From a bacterium (GTDB lineage: Bacteria > Pseudomonadota > Alphaproteobacteria > Rs-D84), in assembly GCA_014802705.1 (NCBI GenBank), contig JAAVBR010000059.1, positions 1-21,576 of the forward strand: a DNA stretch of 21,576 nucleotides, read 5' to 3'. The notes beneath the pieces were generated by a model. The model searched no databases. It saw only the letters and a program-made list of their open reading frames with translations, and was not told the DNA's origin. Made by a program: the position numbers and the translations under genes. Below are positions 6,652-13,529 of this stretch, in pieces; position 1 is the first letter of the stretch; each line of letters begins with the position of its first letter.

Positions 6652-6993
6652 TTACCAGCGGCCCAATACCCCGGCGCATTCAATCAAATGCCCCTGCATC
6701 AGCATACTCAGGATCACACCGATACTGAACAACAGCGCAAACCCGATCAACATCGGCACACCGACGGTTTTCAGGCCTTCGACCCCCTCTTTGCCGTTGA
6801 GTTTGCCGGTGGATATAAATTCCCACGCGCTTTTGGCCAAGACAAAGCCGGCCCCCACAAACGCCAAAATGCGCAACGTTTGAAACACGCCCTGCATCTG
6901 GGCGATCAGCGCGCACAGCCCATCATTGCCGCCCGCCCCGAATGCCGGCACCACAAAAAATGCCGCACACAAAGGACCGTTTGGATTAGGCAT
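6652..6993 (-). CDS. VirB2/TrbC-like pilin-type small membrane protein
   Basis: A 113-aa protein with a signal-peptide-like start (hydrophobic 9-19, possible cleavage at FGA|GG), followed by two membrane helices (about 36-56 and 76-99) joined by a short polar loop with KLNGKEG. This is the layout of mature VirB2/TrbC pilins of type IV secretion systems. Two Cys (27 and 106) lie outside the helices. No other VirB gene is in the window, so it is an orphan here. The N-terminus MPNPNGP lacks the positive charge usual in a signal peptide, and no Shine-Dalgarno precedes the ATG, so the start is uncertain. An in-frame open stretch runs about 20 codons further up without an ATG. Confidence 0.6.
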   Translation of the reverse strand: MPNPNGPLCAAFFVVPAFGAGGNDGLCALIAQMQGVFQTLRILAFVGAGFVLAKSAWEFISTGKLNGKEGVEGLKTVGVPMLIGFALLFSIGVILSMLMQGHLIECAGVLGRW

Positions 6994-7030
6994 AAAATCA
7001 AAGGGGAAAATATGCAGAAAACCGGGAAAT

Positions 7031-7078
7031 TTAAGGGAAAAATTTTGCCGAATTTAATCGGTGGTTTGGATTCGGCAT
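7031..7078 (-). other. Possible 15-codon leader ORF before the VirB2-like gene
   Basis: The first ATG in the predicted transcript, about 7 nt from the expected start site, opens a 15-codon frame encoding MPNPNHRLNSAKFFP. Its first five codons match the first five of the VirB2-like gene at 14 of 15 nucleotides (MPNPN in both), in a different frame relative to that gene. It may be a leader peptide, a remnant of a duplicated start, or chance. Confidence 0.25.
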
Positions 7079-7091
7079 GGTTAGCAAGCCA

Positions 7092-7120
7092 ATTATAGGC
7101 GAAAATCCAGGCCTTTGCAA
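7092..7120 (-). promoter_or_regulatory. Promoter of the VirB2-like cassette
   Basis: On the minus strand: TTGCAA (7120-7115), 17-bp spacer, TATAAT (7097-7092). Near-consensus, with a predicted start near 7085. It lies between the lpoA-like terminator and the VirB2-like gene, so the cassette has its own promoter and terminator. Confidence 0.75.
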
Positions 7121-7134
7121 GGTTTTTTGGAACA

Positions 7135-7167
7135 AAAAACACCGGACCAACGCCCGGTGTTTTTTTA
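7135..7167. terminator. Terminator of the lpoA-like gene, copy 2 of the 33-bp repeat
   Basis: Identical over 33 bp to 6512-6544 and in the same orientation: stem AACACCGG / CCGGTGTT with loop ACCAACGC and flanking A- and T-runs. The TAA stop of the lpoA-like gene (7167-7165) is built into it. The two copies bracket the VirB2-like cassette as direct repeats 623 bp apart. Confidence 0.9.
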
Positions 7168-8799
7168 TTCGGCAATTTCGACGCTTTCAATCATCGTGCG
7201 CCGGATCGGCCCCAGGGATACAGGCTGAAAATCCGGATTGGTGATAACGGTCCCGTCATCGTCGGGGACAATCACCGCCACCGCGTCCGGCGTGCCGGGG
7301 GCATCTGTCGCGGCCGCCGTCGCGATTGTCGCACCATAGGTCTGCATCGGATACGCCGCCACAAAGCGCGCCGGGATCGTGATATGTTCCGCCGGATTTA
7401 TCCCACGGGTTTGAATCCCCATGGCCGCGGGCCGCGCCGGCGCCACATCCCCCATATTATAAATCGGCGTGATAAAGTTTGATGCCGCGGCACGCACCGC
7501 ACGGGGCGTATCGCTGGCGTTCAATTGCACCACGCGCAGGGCGCGTTCACTGATCCCACTGGGGCGCAGGCGCACCAATCCGCCCGCGGTGCTGTAACCA
7601 CTGGGGTCCAACAGATAGGCCGGCACGGGCCGCCCGGAATTCATCGCCCCCATGGCCAGGTTTGCCGCATCATACCCAAACGCATCCAACCGCGTCGGGG
7701 CGCGCCCCGCCACCATTTCATAGACGGCCGAAAATTCCCCCGGCATTTCCGGCAGGGTCGCCATCTTGGCCCCGTTAAAGGTCAAATCCCGCATGGCCGG
7801 TGTCCCATCCCACAGGGCGGTGGCATAAAACCGCGCGTCGCGCGCGCCCACCCCGTCATAGCGCAAAAATGACGCCAGCGTTTTGGAATCCGCCCAATCC
7901 CCCAGGAATAAAACCGCATCAAACGGCACCGCCCCCAGGGTATCGGTCTTGGATATCCGATCCAGTTGCAGGGTCAAATCATCTTTTTCCCACGCCGTCA
8001 ATGTTTCGTTGGTTAAAATATCGGCCAAGACTTCGCGCGCCCGCGTGTTGGCTGCGGTTCGCGCCGCATACATCGATGCGCCGGCCGCCGCATCTTTGAT
8101 GGAATCCGAATTCTTTTCCGTGTAATAGAATAATCCCGCCACCGGCACATTATACCGATCCATGGCCGTGATCGCGGCGCGCGCCATCCATCCGCCCGAT
8201 GCGGTATCCGGGGCCATGATCACCACGCGCTGGGCACCGTCTGTGGCCATTTCGCGCACGATGGTTTCAATACTCTGTTGGGGCATCAGGGCCATGGTCA
8301 ACACCCCGTCGCCCATCGCGGCGGCGTCCGAACTGAATGCCAAAACGGGTGTTTCCTTGGGCTTGATTTCCCGCAGGCGCCGCACATCATCGGCAAAGAC
8401 CGGCCCGATAATGATTTCCGGGTGCGTCCCCAGGGCCGCGTTCATCACATCCACGCGCGACGCAGGTGCGCCCGACACGTCATAGAATGACACGGCCGCG
8501 TTATAAATCGGTCGGGCCAAGACGGCCGTTTCCACCGCCGCCCGAATGCCGCGCCCGATTTCGGCGTTTTCCCCCGACAACGGCAACAACACGGCGATGT
8601 TTTTGGTCGGCGTGTCCGGATTATATGCCGCCGCATCCGCCCCACCATACAGGGCCGTCACCTGGTCATCGGCCACCGATTGGATAACGGTCGGATCCCC
8701 GACGGTCGCATCCCCGTATTCGGTGTACCAATCCGCCTGGGGCGTACAGGCCGACACGGCCAAGACCGTTCCCGATAAAAATTTAAAAAATTTGTTCAT
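7165..8799 (-). CDS. LpoA-like outer-membrane lipoprotein (penicillin-binding protein activator)
   Basis: A 544-aa lipoprotein with signal peptide and lipobox VSAC (Cys18). From about residue 65 it has a periplasmic-binding-protein fold of the leucine-binding type: AVLLPLSGENAEIGRGIRAA, IIIGPVFADDVRRL and FDAVLFLGDW are typical of the LpoA/YraM C-terminal domain that activates PBP1A. It is divergent from rsmI, the pairing known in E. coli (yraM-yraL), which strengthens the call. The TPR-like N-terminal domain of enterobacterial LpoA is absent, as in many alphaproteobacteria. The start MNKFF (8799) suits a signal peptide; longer starts up to 8859 would run past the rsmI start. A GATAAT box ends 8 nt before this ATG, suggesting a nearly leaderless message. 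An amino-acid ABC binding protein is a less likely alternative. Confidence 0.75.
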   Translation of the reverse strand: MNKFFKFLSGTVLAVSACTPQADWYTEYGDATVGDPTVIQSVADDQVTALYGGADAAAYNPDTPTKNIAVLLPLSGENAEIGRGIRAAVETAVLARPIYNAAVSFYDVSGAPASRVDVMNAALGTHPEIIIGPVFADDVRRLREIKPKETPVLAFSSDAAAMGDGVLTMALMPQQSIETIVREMATDGAQRVVIMAPDTASGGWMARAAITAMDRYNVPVAGLFYYTEKNSDSIKDAAAGASMYAARTAANTRAREVLADILTNETLTAWEKDDLTLQLDRISKTDTLGAVPFDAVLFLGDWADSKTLASFLRYDGVGARDARFYATALWDGTPAMRDLTFNGAKMATLPEMPGEFSAVYEMVAGRAPTRLDAFGYDAANLAMGAMNSGRPVPAYLLDPSGYSTAGGLVRLRPSGISERALRVVQLNASDTPRAVRAAASNFITPIYNMGDVAPARPAAMGIQTRGINPAEHITIPARFVAAYPMQTYGATIATAAATDAPGTPDAVAVIVPDDDGTVITNPDFQPVSLGPIRRTMIESVEIAE

Positions 8800-8853
8800 T
8801 GGCATTGAATTATCCGTTTTATTCGGTATCATTTTACTACAAAAGGACATCAA

Positions 8854-9660
8854 ATGCAATCAGGCTTGTACATTGTGGGAACCCCCATCGGAAATTTATC
8901 CGATTTTTCACCGCGCGCGATCGATACGTTGAAAAATGTTGATCTGATCGCGGCCGAAGACACCCGTGTTTTTGGAAAATTGGCGGCCCATTTTCATATT
9001 GAAACGCCGCGCGTCGCCTATCACGATCATAACGAACGCGATCGGGCGGATGACCTGGTGCAAAAAATTCTGGACGGCGCATCGATTGCCTTGGTCTCGG
9101 ACGCGGGCATGCCGGGGATCAGTGATCCGGGATTCCGTTTAATCCGCGCGGCGCGCGCGGCGGGCGCGGCCGTCTTTGTGGTACCGGGGCCGACCGCCGC
9201 CGTGTCGGCGTTGGTCTTGTCCGGCTTTGCGACCGACCGCTTTACATTCTGTGGTTTTTTTGATCCGAAAAAGGTGCGGGCCGACAATCGCATTCGCCAC
9301 ACGATTATTTATTACGAAAGCCCCAATCGCATCATGGATACAATTCAAACCCTGGCGACCATCATGCCGGAACGCCGCATCGCCATCGTGCGTGAAATCA
9401 CCAAGGTTTATGAAGAGGCCATCATCGGCTATCCGGCGGAATTGTTGCGTATAGAGCCGCCACGCGGCGAAATCGTGATTGTGGTGGACGCCGCCCCGGA
9501 TCATCAGATGACAGACGATGAAATTCGTGACATTGTCAACGACGTGGCGGGTGGCCCCACCAAGGCCGCGGCGGCGGATTTGGCCGCGCGCGCCGGGATT
9601 TCCAAAAAGGAAGCCTATCGCCGTTTATTGGATCAAAACACAGGGGACACACATGATTAA
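8854..9660 (+). CDS. rsmI: 16S rRNA (cytidine-1402-2'-O)-methyltransferase RsmI
   Basis: A 268-aa member of the tetrapyrrole-methylase fold that 2'-O-methylates C1402 in the 16S rRNA decoding centre using SAM. Family signatures are all present: GTPIGNLSDFSPRAI at the N-terminus, AAEDTRV, SDAGMPGISDPG and VVPGPTAAVSAL. A C-terminal helical tail (TKAAAADLAARAGISKKEAY) is also typical. Length is close to the usual 270-290. An AAAGGA site precedes the ATG by about 8 nt. A weak promoter TTGAAT-N16-TATCAT may lie at 8805-8832, in the space shared with the divergent lpoA-like gene. It overlaps engB by 8 nt, so the two should be translationally coupled. Confidence 0.95.
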   Translation: MQSGLYIVGTPIGNLSDFSPRAIDTLKNVDLIAAEDTRVFGKLAAHFHIETPRVAYHDHNERDRADDLVQKILDGASIALVSDAGMPGISDPGFRLIRAARAAGAAVFVVPGPTAAVSALVLSGFATDRFTFCGFFDPKKVRADNRIRHTIIYYESPNRIMDTIQTLATIMPERRIAIVREITKVYEEAIIGYPAELLRIEPPRGEIVIVVDAAPDHQMTDDEIRDIVNDVAGGPTKAAAADLAARAGISKKEAYRRLLDQNTGDTHD

Positions 9661-10207
9661 ATTTGTGGGCAGTTTTGAAACAGTCGCCGCCCTGCCCCGG
9701 ACGACGTTTCCCGAATATGCCTTTGTCGGGCGCAGTAACGTCGGCAAATCATCCCTGATCAACGCGGTCCTGGGGGAAAAAGTGGCGCGCACATCCAACA
9801 CACCGGGGCGCACACAGGCGCTAAACCTCTTTAACGTGGATGACCGGATGATGATTGTGGATTTGCCCGGATACGGATACGCCCGTGTTGCGCGGACGGA
9901 CGCCCTGCGGTGGCTGCAACGATTGGAAGAATATTTGTTGACGCGGCGCGCCCTGCGGCGCCTCTTTATCCTGATTGATTCGCGCATTGGCGCGCGGGAC
10001 AGTGATCTGGATCTGATGGATTTTTGTGATGCGCATGCCATCCCCTATCAAATTATTTATACCAAGCGGGATAAACGCGTTCGCGAAACCGACCAGGTTG
10101 AAATTCGGCACACCGACCATGGGGCCATGGTGCCGGAAATATTAAACACATCCGCCGAAAAGAAAATCGGCCTTGAAACTGTGCGGGCGGCCCTTGGACT
10201 TAAATAA
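9653..10207 (+). CDS. engB: Ribosome biogenesis GTP-binding protein EngB/YsxC
   Basis: A 184-aa TRAFAC GTPase needed for large-subunit ribosome assembly. G1 is GRSNVGKSS (residues 26-34), the switch/G2 region is TSNTPGRTQ, G3 is DLPGYG, G4 is TKRDK and G5 is the TSA near the C-terminus. Length is normal for the family (about 180-210). The ATG at 9653 overlaps the end of rsmI by 8 nt and is preceded by GGGGA. In many alphaproteobacteria engB sits near yidC/rnpA; here it is instead between rsmI and addB. Confidence 0.95.
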   Translation: MIKFVGSFETVAALPRTTFPEYAFVGRSNVGKSSLINAVLGEKVARTSNTPGRTQALNLFNVDDRMMIVDLPGYGYARVARTDALRWLQRLEEYLLTRRALRRLFILIDSRIGARDSDLDLMDFCDAHAIPYQIIYTKRDKRVRETDQVEIRHTDHGAMVPEILNTSAEKKIGLETVRAALGLK

Positions 10208-12692
10208 CCATCATTTGTTTTATGCGACAAACCCGGCGCACATGGCGGACGCCCTGTGGCAATTGATCGCGACAGACGGCGGGGCGGCGCGCCTGGCCGA
10301 TATGTTGATTTTTTTACCCAGTCGGCGCGCCGTGCGCGGGGTGGAAAAAATGTTGGCGACGCGCATGGGCGGCGCATGCGTGTTGCCGCGCCTGGTGCCG
10401 CTGGGGACCGGGGACGACATGGACGATCCCGATAACACAGACACCTTGGCGAACACCGAACGCGTGGTGGTGCTGGCGCGCCTGTTGGCGGCGGACGCAC
10501 ATATCGGGACGATGGCGGGGGCATTACCCATTGCGCGGGATTTGGTGCGCATGACCGATTATCTGGAAAACGAAGGGATTGATATTGCCACCATCGATTG
10601 GGATAAAATCATCGGTGAAAAATACGCGCGCCATTTCCAGGCCAAGGGCCAGTTGCTGAAAATCCTGGGGGATTTTTGCGCGGCCTATAACGCGGGCCAT
10701 CAAACCCAGACGCAACAACGCAACGCCGCCATCCGCGGATGGATCGGCAACATGCATCAATATGCGCGCGTGATTGTCTGTGCCTCAACCGCCAGTGTTC
10801 CCGCCACGGCCGACCTGATGGCGCACATCGCCCAATTGCCCCAGGGTATGATTTTATTTCCCGGGAAAATTGTGGACAGCGACGTGCGGGATTTGGCCTT
10901 GGCCACCAATCCCTACTACGCCGAATATTGTTTGTTACAGCGTTTGGGGCAATCCCCCGCGGACGTCATGCCGATTGACGTCGGCGCGTCCCCGATTGAT
11001 TTTTTCAACGCGGCCTTTGCCAATCGGGGGACCCCCACGGGCACGCCCCCCACATGCCGATTGATCACCCCCACCCGCGAAGCGGACGAGGCCGCCGCCG
11101 CCGCCGAAATTGCCGCCCGCGCCACGGCCCAAAACAAAAGTGTTTTAATCATTACCCCCGATGCGGCGGGGAACCAGCGTCTGGCGGCGGCATTGGCCGC
11201 GCGCCAAATCCCGGCGGATTTTTCCGGCGGCACGCCCGGCACCCAATGCGCCCCGGGCCGCGCGATTTTAAATTTATTTGACAAATGGATTGATACCGAC
11301 GCCGCGGCCTTTGACCGGGCGATGGGGGCCGCGAATAACGATCTGTTTCGTATGTTGGTCAATCTGATCGACACAACGCCCGATTTATTTCATCCCGCCT
11401 TTGCGGCGGATGACCCGGCGTATATGGACGTGTGGGTGGCGTTGCAAGACCTGTCGCGCTATATCACAGACAATCAGATCGCCATCAGCCTGCGTGACGC
11501 GCGCGCGTTGGTGGCCGACACGTTGGGGACGGTGTCCCTGCGCGGGGCGATGGCGGCAGACGCCCCGGTGGTCGTTTTGGGGACAATCGAATCCCGTATG
11601 CAGACGGCGGACGTCGTGATTTTAACCGGCCTGAACGAAGGCATGTTTCCCGCCCGCGGATATGAAAACGCGTGGTTGCCGCCGGCGGTTGCCGCCGCGG
11701 TGGGATTACCGCCGGCGGACCGCAAAGTATCCCTGATGGCGTTGGATTTTATGACATTATCATGCGGGGAAAATGTTTATTGGTTGCGGTCCCGTATATC
11801 GGGCGGCACCCAAACGACCGAGTCACGATTCCTGTCCCGCGTGGCGGTGGCGATGCGGCACGACATTCCGGGGGACGCCGATCTGGCACAGGCGGTGGAT
11901 GCGCGTGACGCGTGCACACCCAATCCCCTGCGGATCGTGCCCCCGACGCCCCCTGCCGATCGGTCGGATATCTATGTCACCGAATTGGAATTGTTGATCC
12001 ATAATCCCTATGCCTTTTATGCCAAGCATATTTTGCGCCTGCGGCCGCGGGACGATTATTGGGTGGGGCCGGACGCGCGCACGTTTGGAAACCTGGTCCA
12101 TGATGTGATTGAACGGGCCACCGATTGGCGGGCCACGACATTGGTTGCCGAAATGGATTGCCGCGCCGCGGCCGCGGTCGGCGCCAACAGCGTGCTGTAT
12201 CATTTCTGGCATCGGCGCTTTGCGGAAATCGCCCCCTTGATCGCCGAAACCTTTGGCGGGGATGCGGGCCATGCCGAAATTCCAGGATCCATCCAAATCG
12301 CCGGGCGCACGGTGCGGGCCCGGGCCGATCGCGTCTGGGACGGATGCGTTTTGGATATTAAAACCGGCGCTGCCCCGTCCAAGAAACAATTGATGGACGG
12401 CAATATGCCCCAGTTACCGTTAGAGGCCGCCATGCTGCAATCGGGGGGCTTTGCGATTCCCACCACCGGCAAAAGCCGGACGCCCATCATGCGCTTTTTA
12501 CAATTGCGTAACCGCGATACAAAATTGATTGAATACGGCGCCGACGATACGGCCGCCATGATGACCGCCGCCCGGGGCAAGGTCTCTACCCTCTTTGGGC
12601 AATACAATCACCCGGGCGCGCCGTATGAATACCGTGAAACGAATGAGGTGAAATATCACGCCTATGATGACCTGGCGCGCCTTAAAGACTAG
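10173..12692 (+). CDS. addB: AddB, nuclease/helicase-like subunit of the AddAB double-strand-break repair enzyme
   Basis: Large protein (up to 839 aa) of the alphaproteobacterial AddB type. Residues 50-60 have the PSRRAVRGVEKML block of inactivated helicase motif I, and VVILTGLNEGMFPA is a helicase-like motif. The C-terminal PD-(D/E)XK nuclease is complete: FGNLVHDVIE, VLDIKTG and the QLPLEA motif. It resects broken ends together with AddA. It is shorter than typical alphaproteobacterial AddB (about 1000 aa). The start is uncertain: a TTG at 10173 lies inside engB, another TTG at 10194 is possible, and the first ATG (10242) would remove conserved N-terminal residues. addA, normally adjacent, is not in the window. 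The stop shares CTAG with convergent xthA. Confidence 0.88.
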   Translation: MKLCGRPLDLNNHHLFYATNPAHMADALWQLIATDGGAARLADMLIFLPSRRAVRGVEKMLATRMGGACVLPRLVPLGTGDDMDDPDNTDTLANTERVVVLARLLAADAHIGTMAGALPIARDLVRMTDYLENEGIDIATIDWDKIIGEKYARHFQAKGQLLKILGDFCAAYNAGHQTQTQQRNAAIRGWIGNMHQYARVIVCASTASVPATADLMAHIAQLPQGMILFPGKIVDSDVRDLALATNPYYAEYCLLQRLGQSPADVMPIDVGASPIDFFNAAFANRGTPTGTPPTCRLITPTREADEAAAAAEIAARATAQNKSVLIITPDAAGNQRLAAALAARQIPADFSGGTPGTQCAPGRAILNLFDKWIDTDAAAFDRAMGAANNDLFRMLVNLIDTTPDLFHPAFAADDPAYMDVWVALQDLSRYITDNQIAISLRDARALVADTLGTVSLRGAMAADAPVVVLGTIESRMQTADVVILTGLNEGMFPARGYENAWLPPAVAAAVGLPPADRKVSLMALDFMTLSCGENVYWLRSRISGGTQTTESRFLSRVAVAMRHDIPGDADLAQAVDARDACTPNPLRIVPPTPPADRSDIYVTELELLIHNPYAFYAKHILRLRPRDDYWVGPDARTFGNLVHDVIERATDWRATTLVAEMDCRAAAAVGANSVLYHFWHRRFAEIAPLIAETFGGDAGHAEIPGSIQIAGRTVRARADRVWDGCVLDIKTGAAPSKKQLMDGNMPQLPLEAAMLQSGGFAIPTTGKSRTPIMRFLQLRNRDTKLIEYGADDTAAMMTAARGKVSTLFGQYNHPGAPYEYRETNEVKYHAYDDLARLKD

Positions 12693-13459
12693 GCCAACGT
12701 CAGTGCCAATCCGGTGTGATCGGTGGGCTTTTCATCCAAACGCGGCGTCAGATCAATTTCGCATGATTTTAGCATTTCTTGCGCCGTACGATTTAACAGG
12801 AAATAATCCAACCGCAATCCCATCTTTTTGCCGACGGTGTCCCCCCCGCGGTATCCGTACCAGGTAAAGTCCACATCATCCGGGTGCAGGGTCCGCCACG
12901 CATCCATCCAGCCTGCGTCCAGCCACGATTGCATAATGGCCCGCGCCTGGGGCGCGGCAATGGCAATGCCGACGAAATTTGCCGGTTTCCAAACATCACG
13001 ATCGGTCAACGCCACATTAAAGTCCCCGGCAATCACCACCGGTTCGGGCGACCCCAAATGGGGCGCGATATAATCGGTAAAGGCCCGCATCCAATCGAGT
13101 TTATAGGGAAATTTCGGCGAATCCACCGTATCGCCGTTCGGCATATAGGTGTTGATCAGGCGCACCCGACCGTCCACCACACATTCAATCATGCGGGACG
13201 CCGTATCCGGAAAGTTCGGCAGACCGCGCGTCACATCTTCGATAGAAAATTTGGAAAATACCGCGACGCCATTCCAACTTTTTTGGCCAAAAACCTTGAT
13301 ATTATACCCGTATTCATCGAATAAATTGTGCGGAAACTGGGCATCGTCCACCTTTAATTCCTGGACCAGGATGGTGTCGTATTCGCCCCGCCGCAGGATA
13401 TCAATAATACTCTGTGCATGGGCGCGAATGGAATTTATATTCAGGGTCAGTATTTTCAT
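12689..13459 (-). CDS. xthA: Exodeoxyribonuclease III / AP endonuclease XthA
   Basis: A 256-aa exonuclease-endonuclease-phosphatase fold enzyme that cleaves DNA at abasic sites and removes blocked 3' ends in base excision repair. Active-site motifs are intact: LNINSIRA (Asn7), VQELK (Glu34), NTYMPNG, GDFNVA (Asp and Asn), LRLDYFL and the final TDHTGLAL (Asp-His). Length is near that of E. coli XthA (268). An AAGGA site about 9 nt before the ATG supports the start. It converges on addB, sharing the palindromic CTAG (12689-12692), with no terminator between them. It is divergent from the acyl-CoA ligase gene. Confidence 0.95.
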   Translation of the reverse strand: MKILTLNINSIRAHAQSIIDILRRGEYDTILVQELKVDDAQFPHNLFDEYGYNIKVFGQKSWNGVAVFSKFSIEDVTRGLPNFPDTASRMIECVVDGRVRLINTYMPNGDTVDSPKFPYKLDWMRAFTDYIAPHLGSPEPVVIAGDFNVALTDRDVWKPANFVGIAIAAPQARAIMQSWLDAGWMDAWRTLHPDDVDFTWYGYRGGDTVGKKMGLRLDYFLLNRTAQEMLKSCEIDLTPRLDEKPTDHTGLALTLA

Positions 13460-13461
13460 AT

Positions 13462-13490
13462 TTGCAATCCTTAAACAACAGGAATATAAT
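13462..13490 (+). promoter_or_regulatory. Promoter of the acyl-CoA ligase gene
   Basis: TTGCAA (13462-13467), 17-bp spacer, consensus TATAAT (13485-13490). Predicted start near 13497 gives a 33-nt leader with an AAGGA ribosome site. The promoter overlaps the leader of the divergent xthA. Confidence 0.8.
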
Positions 13491-13529
13491 AACGCCAGTC
13501 CAATATAAAAACAACAAGGATTTTTGATT

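Noticed and set aside
6652..6993. Evidence for a type IV secretion locus
   Set aside because: Only one VirB2-like protein is present, without any VirB3-B11 homologue, so a system cannot be claimed from this window.
6512..7167. Insertion sequence or integron cassette
   Set aside because: The flanking repeats are direct, not inverted, and are terminators; there is no transposase, integrase or attC-like structure.
8800..8859. Longer start for the lpoA-like gene
   Set aside because: It would overlap the rsmI start and place about 20 polar residues before the lipoprotein signal peptide.
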